Counted from the first letter of the stretch, positions 10,966 to 22,484 are shown. The stretch is DNA of 64,000 nt from Riptortus pedestris (GCA_019009955.1 CM032231.1:111906501-111970500); one strand, 5' to 3'. Numbers and translations are program-made. The notes: a model not told the origin generated them from the letters alone.

Positions 10966-11192
10966 TATTATTACTTATTAACGCCCACATTTTGCTATTA
11001 TGGCTAATTGGGACAGGATATCTATAGTTTTCCAAACCTTTTAAGTCAGGGTGGGGCTGAGGATTTTATTTAATGAGTTCGTCACAAAATAAATTCTTAT
11101 ATCCCAGGAGAGAATCGAACTCGCCACTCTAGGTTTACCATACGAGATGAAGACCAACACTTTAGCCCATAAGGCTAACCTGAGCTCCAGCG
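10966..11192 (-). mobile_element. tRNA-derived SINE, full length
   Basis: On the minus strand the head reads GGAGCTCAGGTTAGCC with a pol III A-box-like TAGCCTTATGG. A B box follows (AGTTCGATTCT, one or two changes from GGTTCGANTCC). Then come a body with CACCCTGACTT and GTGGGCG-like motifs and a (TAA)n tail. Flanking direct repeats GTTGGGTTAT at 10956-10965 and 11193-11202 look like the target duplication. Related copies lie near 14.5, 31.6, 35.8, 55.6 and 59.3 kb. Mobilisation would need a LINE partner; which one is unknown. Confidence 0.82.
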
Positions 11193-11202
11193 GTTGGGTT
11201 AT

Positions 11203-12460
11203 GGTTAATATTTGAATCCTAAAACAGGTTATATATACAAAAAGAAATGGTACATTGTTTTACGGAGAAAGAAAATAGAAGTTGGCTTTAGATATTTGAG
11301 AAATGTAAAATGATGGCCACACATCACTGAGCTATTTCTGTAATAAAGAATTAAAAACTAGTAGAGGTATTGACTTTTCTTTCAACCGTGGAACTAAAAT
11401 GTTATTATCTCCATTATTATGTGTGAACTCAAATAATATTATGTAACCATATAATATTGATGGCAAAATTATGCCCAACAAATACTGGTCTATACATTTG
11501 TCTCTCTCTTTATTATCAAAGGGGTTTTGGGGGGTTCATGAGTAATCAGGAATCCCAATTTCCACTCTTTTACTTGTGCCCTATGTCGCTAATGTGTTAA
11601 ATTCGAAGTCTTGCTTACATAGGACTCTAAATAAGAGAGACATAGAGAATAGAACATGTAAATATGTTATCTTTGAGTTGATTCCACCTGGTAGAAAATC
11701 GGTTCTGTTTACGCAGCATGTCAGACTTCATTGGTCATATGCAATCAGGGTCCAATAAATTAGCGAGTACTGATATTAACTTTAATGTCTTGAATGCTAT
11801 AATCATGTTTGTTTCTTACGGTACTACTGTATTTAAAAAAACAAAACAATAATAATAAACATACAAATGCCATTTAAAGAGAAGACAAGATAGGCTAAGA
11901 TGAAGACGTCAAAAGCAGCTTTAGTGCTGTGGACCTATACATATATTCCATATTATTTATTATAATTAAAGTAGTAAGAAATGATTTGTTTCCACTAATG
12001 GTTGAACCGAGTGATTAGAGAACTCCAATCAATATGATAATAAAGTCGGACTCAGCCTTTCCAATCCAAGTCTTCCAAGTAATTGATTTATTGCTACAAG
12101 TTCCCGAGGTGTTCTCCCGCGACGCCACTTAAGATCAAACCAATTTCTCAGTTTTATTTCTACAGGACTCACTTAAGTCAATAACAGTTCAATATTTTTT
12201 ACTTATCTAAACCTCTCTGCAATAGGATTAAAACGGTCAACGAGGTCAATAAAATTCCACTCTTTATTATTTGGGATTAGAAATGTTATTAATCTTTACA
12301 TATATTAAGAAGTCAATCATTAAGGAATCTTGAAAAACTGGCATTTGGGGTTTAGAAATACTTTTCCCTGAAGGAAAACTAGCTGTATGCAGATTCATCA
12401 AAAGAGACAGTGAATTAATTCTCATTAGCCTTAATATTGCTTATATTACTCTCCATTGGC
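11203..12460. other. No gene recognised
   Basis: AT-rich unique sequence; a short frame at 11576-11758 has no recognisable feature. Confidence 0.5.
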
Positions 12461-12563
12461 AGTTTTAGCAGGTTCCCCTTACGGAAAATCAGCCATTGAC
12501 GTTCATGACGCAGCTTTCGAAAAACATCTTCAAATGTTTATCGATCCTTCTCAGGGGATGACA
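12461..12563 (-). mobile_element. HINE-TA 3'-end fragment
   Basis: Reverse-orientation 3' block beginning TTTTAGCAGGTTCCCC, with the degraded hairpin partner GGAAAATCAGCC, then the FTCAAATGT/ATCGATCC block and GATGACAAAAA. It stops where the microsatellite would begin. Confidence 0.7.
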
Positions 12564-12565
12564 AA

Positions 12566-13391
12566 AAATCCCCCACGCGGTGATACTTTTAACTAAGCAG
12601 ATTTCCCAAGACCTGACATAGCATACTCATTGCTTCCCTATTTCTATGTATAACTTGATCTTGGTTAATAATCAGGTTAGTAAAAAAATGTTCATAACAA
12701 CATTTATAGAAAATTACATTTGCAATAAGATTGGTTCTGTAACATTTTTCAAACAGAGTCGTCATAAATTAGATATTTTGAATTTTCGAACTCTCCCTCT
12801 CTATTATTCCTCTCTTCCTGGGCCTATTTCTGCCAGTAACAAATATGATCTTGAATGAAACAGTTAAATATCCAGTATGGACTTAAACATCAAATAGACG
12901 TTTTTGAGTTAAGAGCATACAATCTTAATATATGGCGTTATCACACAACGAATTTGCATGTGTCTTGCATGATAAAAATCTCTTGTAAACAATATTTGGT
13001 AAACAAGCTTTGAATAAAGTGTTTCATGATATAACAGCTTAATGTTAATACGACATGAGTAGGAGTTTACTTAGGGGGGGGGGGGTTACGAAAACTAAAA
13101 AATCCAAATATCTTTGTTAATATATTCTACATAGAGGCTTTCATGATAGAAAAAATATGATTTCAACAACATTTAGAGGACATTTAATTTTTTATATAAA
13201 TTTTTTGATCCAACTTACTAGTAACGGAGATACTTCAAATTTTCGCAATTCCTCCCTCTATCCCTCCTCCCCTCCCATGGGTCCGAATTCGTCAATAACG
13301 TACTTGATCTTTCCTTTTACATAAAACATCTAAATATTGAATTTCGAAAGGAGCGAACAAAAATTGTGACCACTACAGCATCAACAGACTA
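12566..13391 (+). mobile_element. Degenerate nested HINE-TA copies
   Basis: A poor 5' end (CCCCCACGCGGTG, then TTAACTAAGCAGATTTCCC) is followed by a conserved middle block to about 12880. A long-subtype segment (12900-13100, with a G-run at 13073-13084) and a second conserved middle block (13100-13391) follow. The second block ends at GTGACCACTACAGCATCAAC, just before the expected microsatellite. Substitutions are clearly more numerous than in other copies, so these are older insertions. Confidence 0.6.
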
Positions 13392-13398
13392 GTTATTT

Positions 13399-13516
13399 AT
13401 TATACAAGTGACGAAAGTAGATCATTTTACAACTCGAGTGAAACGTTTACCCACACGAAGCGAGTGTGGTAATTTCACGAGAGATGCAAATTCTACTTTC
13501 GTCACGAGTGTAATAT
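13399..13516. repeat. Compound palindrome, MITE-like
   Basis: Outer arms AAGTGACGAAAGTAGA and TCTACTTTCGTCACGAGTG are inverted repeats. Inside them CTCGAGTGAAACGTTTACC pairs with GGTAATTTCACGAG. At the centre CCACAC and GTGTGG close a 7-base loop (13451-13469). The whole could fold as one long hairpin. No transposase or target duplication is visible. Confidence 0.7.
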
Positions 13517-13940
13517 TAAATTTTTTCTGTAATCGTGTAATACATGATCAGATCTAACCAGAATATGAACAAAATTAGGATGTTGTTAAGATTATGGTAT
13601 GTTGTTGGTAGGTTATAAGCATGGTTGTGAAAGGTTATAAGCATAGTTATAAAACAACTAGTGATGATTGTGAAGTAGTGCAGTTATAAACAAGTGCAGG
13701 TTATAAACAAGGAAGGTAATTATTATTATATTTAAATTTTAAAATATATTGATTATTTCCACCAATAATTCATTCACATTTCATTTTTTTTTTGTTAAAA
13801 TAAATTCTTACAATGTTAAGAAACATTTAAAAGCATTTAATTTCCAACTTCAAATTATTTTTTAAGTTATACTTATTACTAATTAAGAAGGCAATTCACT
13901 TTCTTCACTTGTTACTATTTGCATTATTATGAAATCTGGG

Positions 13941-14078
13941 TGGCTAACGGACGAGAGTGACTTTCCCGCCAAAGGCTAGTTCGGCCGTTTCCTTGACTGC
14001 TCGGCCCTCGTGAAATTTCTCTATTGTAAAACTTCACGTGGGAAATCTTCTTAGTTTACGCAGCCCCTGCGTGACGGA
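13941..14078 (-). mobile_element. HINE-TA 5'-end fragment
   Basis: Runs in reverse from the spacer (CTTTCCCGCCAAAGGCTAG) to the element 5' end GCAGCCCCTGCGTGACGGA, followed by a T-run. The 3' two-thirds are missing. Confidence 0.8.
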
Positions 14079-14407
14079 CTTTTATTGTATTTATTATGTA
14101 AGATATAATGAAATGTGTTTGGTGAAACGTCGTCATTTAAGGCTTTATGTTCTAGACTACGTGATATTATTTTTTAACAATAACATACATGATATAAAAA
14201 CGTTTCATGCAAAAATAAAGATTATATTTGCCAAAGGCTGAATTCAATCGTATTATGGCGAAAGGGAGTTAAAGGCAGGAAATTAGAAAATTTGTAATAC
14301 CTCAGTAATTATAATTAGTTTTGAAATTTTTTGAAAAAATATCATTTTATATTTTAATTTCTACAAAGAGAAAACTAAGAATTGATAGTGAGTTGAGCTC
14401 ATATGTG

Positions 14408-14460
14408 TGTCGTATACCAGTTCGTGGGTAATCTGCTTATAGTACGCAACCCCTGCGTGA
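14408..14460 (-). mobile_element. HINE-TA 5'-terminus fragment
   Basis: Only the last 50 bases of the reverse 5' end survive: CGTGGGTAATCTGCTTA, then CGCAACCCCTGCGTGA, followed by a T-rich flank. Confidence 0.65.
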
Positions 14461-14495
14461 CTTTTCTTTCATATAGGCAAGTGTCTTGTAAATAT

Positions 14496-14734
14496 AGTAT
14501 TATTATTATTATTTATTAACGTCCACTTTTTGCAACTCAGGCTAATCAGGACGGGTTATCTACAGGCTACCACCCTTTTCTAGCCAGGGTGGGATTTTAG
14601 GACGTTATTTAATGAATTTCGTCACTAAATAATTTCCTTTGCCCAGGCAAGAATATACCCGTAACTCGCCACTCGAGGTTTACCATGTGAGATAAAGGTC
14701 AACGCTTTAACTTACGTGGCTAACCTGAGCCCCA
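14496..14734 (-). mobile_element. tRNA-derived SINE, full length
   Basis: Same family as 10966-11192. The head is at 14734 (GGGGCTCAGG on the minus strand), followed by a diverged B box, the body motif CCACCCTGGCTAGAAAAGGG, and an (AAT)n tail at the low-coordinate end. A perfect 12-bp direct repeat TCTTGTAAATAT at 14484-14495 and 14735-14746 is the target-site duplication and fixes both ends. Confidence 0.88.
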
Positions 14735-15234
14735 TCTTGTAAATATGATTAAAAGGAAAGTGATACACTTCCACAGTTGCATTAAACATTCTTCTTTAAC
14801 TTCAATATTAACCGAATACGTATTTTATTATTTATTTAAGCAGTCAGTCTACTCCCCCTTCTATTCATGCGAAGTTCGCTTAAATAAAATGTGTCAATAA
14901 ACATCTGTCCAGATCTAATTTTATGCCCTGTGTCTTATTTCAAACTCATCTTAATTATTATTATTTTTCCTCACTGCAGAAACTATTGTAATGTTACAGT
15001 AAAACATTAATATGATATGGGGGGGGGGGCTCACTTATTTATATAACAAAAATATTTTAAAAGAAAAAAAAAATTAAAATAATTTATTGAAGGAATATGA
15101 TGATATATATTATTCCTTAATATAGATTATTTTATAGGCTGTTACTAATAACTTAATTTGTGAGGACAATGATGCGACTTATGCTCTAAAGAAAGATAGT
15201 ATAAAACTTTTACTTTAAGTGCTCTCGCCATCCA

Positions 15235-15305
15235 GCATCGGTGGTTCAGTGGTAGAATGCTCGCCTGCCACGCGGGCGGCCCGGGTTCGATTCCCGGCCG
15301 ATGCA
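15235..15305 (+). tRNA. tRNA-Gly(GCC)
   Basis: 71-nt cloverleaf without intron. Acceptor stem GCATCGG (15235-15241) pairs with CCGATGC (15298-15304), discriminator A at 15305. Anticodon stem CTCGC (15260-15264) pairs with GCGGG (15272-15276), and the loop carries anticodon GCC at 15267-15269. T stem CCGGG (15281-15285) pairs with CCCGG (15293-15297). Internal promoter: A box TGGTTCAGTGG at 15242-15252, B box GGTTCGATTCC at 15284-15294. It delivers glycine to GGC/GGU codons. All stems are intact, a T-run follows, and there is no CCA or SINE body, so a working gene is likely. Confidence 0.97.
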
Positions 15306-15309
15306 GTTC

Positions 15310-15316
15310 TTTTTTT
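15310..15316 (+). terminator. RNA polymerase III terminator
   Basis: Seven T residues start five bases after the tRNA discriminator base, the standard pol III stop. Confidence 0.9.
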
Positions 15317-15860
15317 CCCAATTTTTCTGATTTCCATTTCAAAGAATTTTTTTTTTTCTTATGAATGAAATAAAATATTTCATTAATCTTTTTTTCTCCA
15401 CAAATTAAGTTACATGGAATGAACAAACTCGAATAGCAGAAATTGTTTCAGCTATTTCCTAATAGGTCATATGAGACGATGTTTAAGTGCATACTGTTGA
15501 AAAGAGATTTTCTGAAAGCTGGTGTCAATTACTGAAAAATAGTTTGTTATTAAATATCATTAAAATATTATTGGAAAGCGTCAGAATTGTAAACAATTAG
15601 TTGTCAGATCTGAATAGATTGATAGAAATAATCTTGAAAGATTTAAAATACTGAAATTTATCTGAATATAATATATTAATATTATTGAAAACTTTATTAT
15701 TTATAGTACAGTAATTTATTATGAGTCAGAATAATGTCAATCACTCCAGTTTAGTTTATTTAGTTCCTGCAAACCCCTTATTTCTACTTATCTCATATTA
15801 ACAATAAGCAGATAAATCATGAAACTTTCTATTTCAAGCATAAATATAAAATTTTATTTT
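15317..15860. other. No gene recognised
   Basis: AT-rich; the end near 15700-15850 shows weak similarity to the HINE-TA long-subtype segment (TAGTACAGTAATTTATTATGAGTCAG). Confidence 0.4.
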
Positions 15861-15983
15861 TAGCAGATTTCCCTTAAGGGAAATCATCTATTCAGGTCGT
15901 ACTCATGACGGAATTTTCGGAATTTTTCTTCAAATGTCCATCGATCCTACCTAGTAGATGACGAAAATGAGGTCTGTTCAAAA

Positions 15984-16035
<52 letters not shown>
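15861..16035 (-). mobile_element. HINE-TA 3' half
   Basis: Reverse orientation: TAGCAGATTTCCCTTAAGGG opens the copy, the 3' block follows, then (TA)n from 15990. Directly after the microsatellite another family begins (ACTAGCTCAGATACCCGG). The copy was either cut by that insertion or recombined within the TA tract. Confidence 0.85.
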
Positions 16036-16037
<2 letters not shown>

Positions 16038-18235
16038 TAGCTCAGATACCCGGCTTCGCCCGGGAAATGATTTGAGGCTGAATGGTGATGGTATTTTTTT
16101 GGCAAGGCATTACTTTGCGCAATATTTTGACATTTACCCGTCCCAGTGTTTAGGGTTAATACCCGTTGTTGGCATTTGTTAATAATAAAATTAATTTTTT
16201 ATGTAAGACTTCACTGTCGTCCATATTGTCATATTTCCCGTCTCCTGTGCATTATGCATAGATTTCAGTTATTAAGGACAAAATATTAACATAGATTGGA
16301 ATTAATTTTTCCAGGTGAGGTAGTTCAAATTGGAATGAATTGATGAGCATATCAATATTATACGCAAATTATTTGCTTCATACATTGTTCCCGAAAAAAT
16401 GTATAAAACATAAGTTACTCTAAATAACAAAGTAAACAACTTTCGTTATGTGCACGTTTGACGAAAATAAATAGACAACGAAATATCACGAATTTTTATT
16501 TCAGGCCTCCCTTATAACCCCCACTCCCGTTCTAACCTAAACATTTCAATATAGCTTATAATCATGGAAGTATTAATGCTAATTGGCATACCGAGTTTTG
16601 TTAAGTTCGGTTCAATCGTTAGCGCCCAATAAAATAGTTGACTACCGCTTTAGTTTATAGTGTATATCTCATATATATAGTGTATACATTGTTAAAAGAC
16701 AAAAATGAATATCACAAAAGCTAAGGTACCCGGCGATGCCCGGGAAATCATTCTCGACTGGTATTTTGATAGTAAGACTTCAATGTGTACAATTACACTT
16801 CCATCCACGACGTAATGATTTTCCGAAATCGCCAACACTGAAGGGTAACATTTGGGGATTAATAGAATAGAAATTTTATTTTTGAAGGATAAATTAAAAT
16901 GTGTTCCTAATCTATCCCTCTACACTTTTTGACTTACCGTTTTTCAATAGTTCTAACCATAATCATGGGTAGCATTTATTACAATTAAATATCATCTATA
17001 ATGAACATATATCCTTTCAAAAGCCAATCCGAGCTCACATAGTATAGGCAAAGTTTTGCACGTAAGATTATATTTGTAATAGTGAATCTCACTGGAAATT
17101 GCTTCCAGTAATGCCAGACGGGAAATAAGTAAACTCAATTAACTGGTAAGGCTCCCGTCATCTTCGCTCCCGCATGAGACTTCTCAACATTCTTCTACTT
17201 ATATTATTGATGCAAAACATTATTTTATAATTTATCTACCGGATGGAATTAAATAATAGTGGTACCCTGAAAATATCATATCGAGTTTAAACGCATATTG
17301 TTTTTTGTCATGATGACATTACCATTAACGTTTAATTGTTATTATATTACATATTTGTTTCAATAACATCGAGGTACATTATACAAATTAAATAATGGAA
17401 ATGCTCTTATAGTTTATATTTCTATTGGAAATATAACAAATAGAATATTTGCCGAAAAACAAATAGAAAATAGAAAAAGCGAGTTTTTCATTTCAGCCTC
17501 TCTTATAATCCCCACTCCCCTTTGAACCTAAAATTTTTAATATAGCTTGTAATCATGGAAGAATTAATGCTAATTCACAAACGGAGTTTTGCTAAGTTCG
17601 GTTCAATCGTTAGTGTCCAACAAAATTGTTGGCTCCCGCTTTAGATTTTTGTGTATATCTCGTTTATACTTTTCTATACGACAAAAGTGAATATAACAAA
17701 AGTTACTTAAAATAACGAAATAAACAACTTTTGTCATGTGCATGTTTGTCGAAAAACCAATAGGAAACGAAATATCACTACTGTTAATTTGAGGCCTCCC
17801 TTACAATCCCCACTCCTGCTCGTCCCTAGGTATGTTGGTATGGCTTATGAAAATCAAGGCGTCAACACTAATAAACATACCGAGTTTTATTTAGTTCGGT
17901 TGAGTCTTTTGAGCCCAATAAAATTAATGACTCCCGCTATAGTTTTTAGTTTATAAATCATTAATACTTTGGTAAACGACAAAAGTGTATATAACAAAAG
18001 TTACTCTAAATATCAAAATAAACAACTTTTGTTATGTTCTTATCTGCCGAAAAACCAATAGGAAACGAAATATCACTATTTTTAATTTCAGGCCTCCCTT
18101 ATAACCCCCACTCCTGTTTGTCTTAGAGAATATTCATATAGCCTAAAGTCTAAGTTGTAATATACATACCAAGTTTCATAAAATTCGGTTCAGCCGTTTA
18201 TGCGTAAAAAGGTAACAAACAAACAAACAAACAAA
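16036..18235 (+). mobile_element. ACCCGG-head retroposon family, two heads and internal tandem units
   Basis: Non-coding interspersed family. Heads at 16036 (ACTAGCTCAGATACCCGG) and 16721 (CTAAGGTACCCGGCGATGCC). The 3' part consists of tandem units of about 298 bp beginning near 17494, 17792 and 18090, each opening with a form of AGGCCTCCCTTATAACCCCC. A related single unit lies at about 16502. The 3' end is GGTTCAGCCGTTTATGCG, then GGTAAC and a (CAAA)n tail at 18210-18232. A short-repeat tail after a GGTTCAGCCGTTT motif resembles RTE-clade LINE or SINE 3' ends; that placement is inference. No open frame is present. Confidence 0.7.
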
Positions 18236-18239
18236 GACT

Positions 18240-18458
18240 CATTATTAATTACAGTACTAGATATAATAAATAGCTCTCAATAAAATTAATATGTTATATT
18301 CTGTTTGTTTACATTTCAAAAACTTGAAATTGACTGATAAATTTCTTAGTTCCGTTTGTATTTATTCTCGGTGGTGTTGTGTTACCAGTATGTAGATTTA
18401 TCTATTACTAAACTTCACGAGGGAAATCTGCTTAGTTTACGCAGCCCCTGGGTGACGG
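18240..18458 (-). mobile_element. HINE-TA long-subtype 5' fragment
   Basis: Reverse copy of the long-subtype 5' region with CGGTGGTGTTGTGTTACC and the 5' terminus GCAGCCCCTGGGTGACGGG. It is directly followed by an oppositely oriented 3' fragment. Confidence 0.8.
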
Positions 18459-18465
18459 GCTTTTT

Positions 18466-18756
18466 CGATATGACGTATTATAATAGAGATAATTTGAATT
18501 TTCGAAATCCCTCCTACTACTGGTTCAATTTCAGCAGTTAACATGCTTGATCATTAGTTTTAGACAAAACGTTTAAATATCGAGTTTGGTACCGATCAAA
18601 CCAAAATTGCGACCGCCACAGCGGTAACAGACTAGCATATATACAGATATAATTTTGAATGTACCTCATTTTCATCTTCTAGGTAGGAGCGATAGGTATT
18701 CGTGGAAATTTTTCAAAAATCTCAATAGGTGATTTCTCCTTAATGGAAATCAGCTA
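18466..18756 (+). mobile_element. HINE-TA 3' fragment, microsatellite nearly lost
   Basis: Starts in the middle block (GACGTATTATAATAGAGAT), contains GCGACCGCCACAGCGGTAAC and only ATATATACAGATATA in place of the long (TA)n. It ends TTAATGGAAATCAGCTA. Confidence 0.75.
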
Positions 18757-19880
18757 AAATGTAACAGCAAAGAACGAGGGGCGTTAAAAATTATAAAGCA
18801 GCATAGTACTGCTGATTTCATAATTGATCTATAACGGAGTAAAGTGTGCCAATTTCGATAAATACTAATAGTAATAACATATAATCCGTTGTCATATTAA
18901 ATTTTTAATATGCCTACAAGAAAAAAGTTGTTTCACGAAATTGGAATGATATTAATTTAGCCTGTTATTTAATTACATAGTTGGTAGCAATTAAGATTAA
19001 TAATAAAGTTGTAGTAAGGCGAAACCGTGTTTGTGTCCTACACTACCAGTCCTACCAACTTACTAATTGGCTAAACGGAATGTGACCAATTAACGGATAC
19101 CTTGCCCATGTGTGTGTGTGTGTAATTGTTGGGGGAGTGTGTGTTTCTGTGTTCGCGTTGTCCCTTCCGCCTCTCTGAGGGGGCATTCACACACACACAC
19201 ACATAGGCGGTGTACATGACACGCACATACGCAGGCGCAGTCATCGACAGTGTCGCCACAACACAGACACGAATGGGAATGGCCGGGGAGAGAGAGAGAT
19301 AGGAAGTGTAGTGTGTATCGTGACCGGCGAGGCGAGCAGGAGGGCCCACATTTAACATTTCGCTAATGAGGCAGAGGTCTGGTATCTCCTGGGCAAAGCT
19401 CCCTATCGCCCATCCCAGGCCACGAACAACATCTTAATAGAAGTTCTGGAGGCGCGGCTACTGCAGTTCGCGCCTCCTAATGGACGATAAATACCTCCTC
19501 GCCATACACTCGTCAGCCGTATGTGGCATTCTCATTGGCAAATTATGTCCAAACTAAGTGCTAAGTGGTTGCAATTAACTGGAAACAGAAGTCTAGAGCA
19601 ATATCAATTTCCTCAGTACATATAAACAATCCCAGACATCAATATCTAATGAATATAAATACTTCAGTAACATTAATGAAATTTACGATGTACACACACA
19701 AGATAATGCACAGCATTTATAAGAAACAACAAAGTAAACAGCTATTGTTTTGTGCACGTTTGCCAAAAACGAATAGAAAATGAAATATCGCAAATTTTTA
19801 TTTCAGACCTCCCTTATAACCCCCCCTCCACCGTCTGCACCTAAAAATTGTAACGTAGCTTTTAATCATGGAAGAATAAA
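18757..19880. other. No gene recognised; short (TG)n/(CA)n tracts
   Basis: Unique sequence, GC-richer than its surroundings at about 19060-19530. (TG)n at about 19108-19122 and (CA)n at 19188-19203. A minus-strand frame at 19071-19358 is composed partly of these repeats and shows no domain. Confidence 0.5.
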
Positions 19881-19882
19881 AG

Positions 19883-20090
19883 TCCGTCACGTAGGGGCTG
19901 CGTAAACTAAGCAGATTTCCCTCGTGAAGTTTAGTAATAGATAAATCTATATACTGGTAACACAACACCACCGTGAATAAATACAAACGGAAATAAGAAA
20001 TGGTCCATCCAATTTCAATAACCTGCCGACAGGAAGCGTTAGGTTAGAAATGTTAACAAATGGGTCTGCCCGCTTCACACCGGAAAGTAA
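19883..20090 (+). mobile_element. HINE-TA long-subtype 5' fragment
   Basis: TCCGTCACGTAGGGGCTGCG start, then the long-subtype 5' region with TAACACAACACCACCGTG and CCGACAGGAAGCGTTAGG. It breaks off at the start of the next copy (20094). Confidence 0.85.
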
Positions 20091-20093
20091 AGG

Positions 20094-20390
20094 TCCGTAC
20101 GCAGGGGCTGCGTAAACTAAGCAGATTTCCCACGTGAAGTTTTACAATAGAGAAATCTGCCTAATAATAACAGTAGTAGTAACCTATTCTCATGAGGACG
20201 AATAGTTAGTGAAACGGCCACACTAGCGCTCGGCGGAAACTCCCGAACATAGCCGACCACACTCACAATACAAATGCAAATATCTCGGTTAATATTAAAG
20301 ATACAGAAAAAATGTGTATAACAATATTTATAGTAAATTTAATTTGCAATAAGATTGGTTCTATACAATTTTTTGATCCGACGTATGGTA

Positions 20391-20448
<58 letters not shown>

Positions 20449-20567
20449 GAAAGGACCTCATTTTCGTCATGTCCTTGGTAGGATCGATGGACATTTGAAG
20501 AAATTTTTCGAAACTCGCGTCATGAGTACGACCTCAATAGCTGATTTCCCTTAAGGGAAATCTGCTA
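20094..20567 (+). mobile_element. HINE-TA copy, short form
   Basis: TCCGTACGCAGGGGCTGCG start, a middle block that jumps from ACGTATGGTAACGGATA directly into (TA)n (20396-20442), and an intact 3' block ending CTTAAGGGAAATCTGCTA. The C-rich tract and the GCGACCGC block are deleted. Inserted only three bases after the previous fragment. Confidence 0.87.
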
Positions 20568-20569
20568 AA

Positions 20570-21020
20570 AGCTAATTCACATACCGTACTTTGTTAAGGT
20601 CCGTTCAATCTTTAGTGCCCAATAAAATAGTTGGCTCCAGCTTTAGTTTATAGTGTATATCTCGTTTATACTTTGTTATACGACAAACTTGAATATAACA
20701 GAAGTTACTTTAAATAACAAAATAACCAACTTTTGTAAATACACATTTGCTGAAAAAACCCATAAGAAACGAAATATCGCTATTTTTAATTTTAGTTCAA
20801 TACAACCCCCACTCCTGCTCGTCGTCTAGAAATGTTGCTACAGCTTATTATCATGTAAAAATTTTGTGCTAATACACATACAGTGGTTCAGCTCGGTTGA
20901 GTCTTTTGTGCCAAATAAAATTGTTGACTCCTGCTATAGTTTTTAGTGTATATCTCATTTATACTTCGGTAGACGACGAATGTGTATATAACAAACGTTG
21001 CTCTAAATTAAAAATAAAAC
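20570..21020 (+). mobile_element. ACCCGG retroposon, tandem-unit fragment
   Basis: Shares the 'gttcaatc...gcccaataaaatagttggctcc' and AACCCCCACTCCTGCTCG segments with the tandem units at 17.5-18.2 kb. It lacks both head and tail. The downstream part (about 21080-21260) is T-rich and unassigned. Confidence 0.6.
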
Positions 21021-21284
21021 CACTTTTTTTATGTGCATATTTGCCGAAAAAGCAATACGAAACGAAATATTGCTATATGTTTAGCTATTTCACTTTTGTT
21101 ATTTTTCATTGTTTTTTTTTTTATATTTGTTATTGTTACTTTTTGTTATGTCTTATCTATTTTAATTTTTGTTATTTCATTATGTACAATTTTGGACTGT
21201 GGAAAAACACATCATCCAAGATGTGATGTATTGATTCCATAAATAAATTAAAAAATTAAATAAAATTATTTAGACTTCAAATAA

Positions 21285-21882
21285 GCTGGTTCTTTATATA
21301 AGAGCTTATTGTTAATATGATACGAGTAGGAGAGGGGTTTTTGACGGCCGAAAATTGAAATAAGTAAATATCTCGGTTAATATTGAATGTAAATGAACGT
21401 AACAACATGTATAGATTATTACATTTGCAATAAGATTGATTGTATACATTGTTTCGATACGACACATAATAACGAAGATATTTTAAATTTTCTTTCCCCC
21501 ATCTAAACCCCCCCCCCCACATTTGCAGGAACGGTGCGATTTCAGCCGTTACTCGATCTTTCTTTTTACATAAAATGTTTATATATTGAGTTTGGTTACG
21601 ATAAGACAGAAATTGCAACCGCAATGGTAACAGACATATATGTATAACTTTGAACGGAATCTGTTAAAACGATTAAATATTGAGTTTGGTAATGATTACA
21701 CAAATTGCGTAAGCTGGAGTGGTAAAAGACAAGTACATAAGTATATATATTTATATATAAGGTCTTGAATGGACCTCATTTTTAGCAGGTTTCCCTTAAG
21801 GGAAGTAAGTTACTCTTAACGCGATTTTAGAAAAATTTCCATTGATCCTACCTAGGAGTTGATGAAAATGGGGTCCGTGGCT
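21285..21882. mobile_element. HINE-TA fragments, + then - orientation
   Basis: 21285-21770 is a + strand long-subtype and middle block with a C-run at 21509-21520, without a 3' end. 21783-21882 is a - strand 3' end (TTTAGCAGGTTTCCCTTAAG). Same arrangement in copy B at 26797-27415. Confidence 0.65.
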
Positions 21883-22410
21883 TCGCTCGGGAATGCATTT
21901 GAGGCTGAATGGTAATGGTATTTTTTTGGGAAGGCTTTACTTTGTACAATATTTTGACATATACCCGGCCCAGTGTTTAGGGTTAACACCTGTCGTTTCT
22001 GTGGATTTGTTAATAATAAAATTAATTTTTTTTGAAAGACTTCACTGTCCTCCATATTCATATTTCCCGTTTCCTGTGCATTATGCATAGATTTGAATTA
22101 TTAAGGAAAAAATATTAACTTACATTTGAATTAAAGTTTCCAGGTGAGGTACCTGGTAGTTGAAAAGAATTGTTGAGCAAATTTCTCTATATAACAAAAT
22201 AAACTTTCTTTGTTTAGTGCACGTTTGTCGAAAAAACAAATAGACAACGGAATATCACTATTTTTAATTTCAGTTCGTCTCAGAGAATATTAATATAGCC
22301 TAAAGTCTAAGTTGGGTCAGTAGTAATATACATATCAAGTGCCATGAAAGTCGGTTCAGCTGTTTATGCGTGAAAAGGTAACAAACAAACAAACAAACAG
22401 ACACGAAAGA
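21883..22410 (+). mobile_element. ACCCGG retroposon, short form with tail
   Basis: Head remnant GGCTTCGCTCGGGAATGC, then the region shared with 16060-16330, then a jump to the 3' end (GGTTCAGCTGTTTATGCG, GGTAAC, (CAAA)n at 22379-22401). The tandem units are mostly missing. Counterpart at 27419-27965. Confidence 0.65.
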
Positions 22411-22484
22411 AACAAAATGCAGTTATGGTGTCTATGACATGTGAAACGAAAAGTTATCGTGAAATTTCGCAAAAAAAAATCAAT

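Noticed and set aside
15145..15426. Minus-strand open frame of 93 codons containing GIEPGPPAWQASILPLNH
   Set aside because: This is the antisense translation of the tRNA-Gly gene, a well-known spurious protein; the tRNA on the plus strand explains it.
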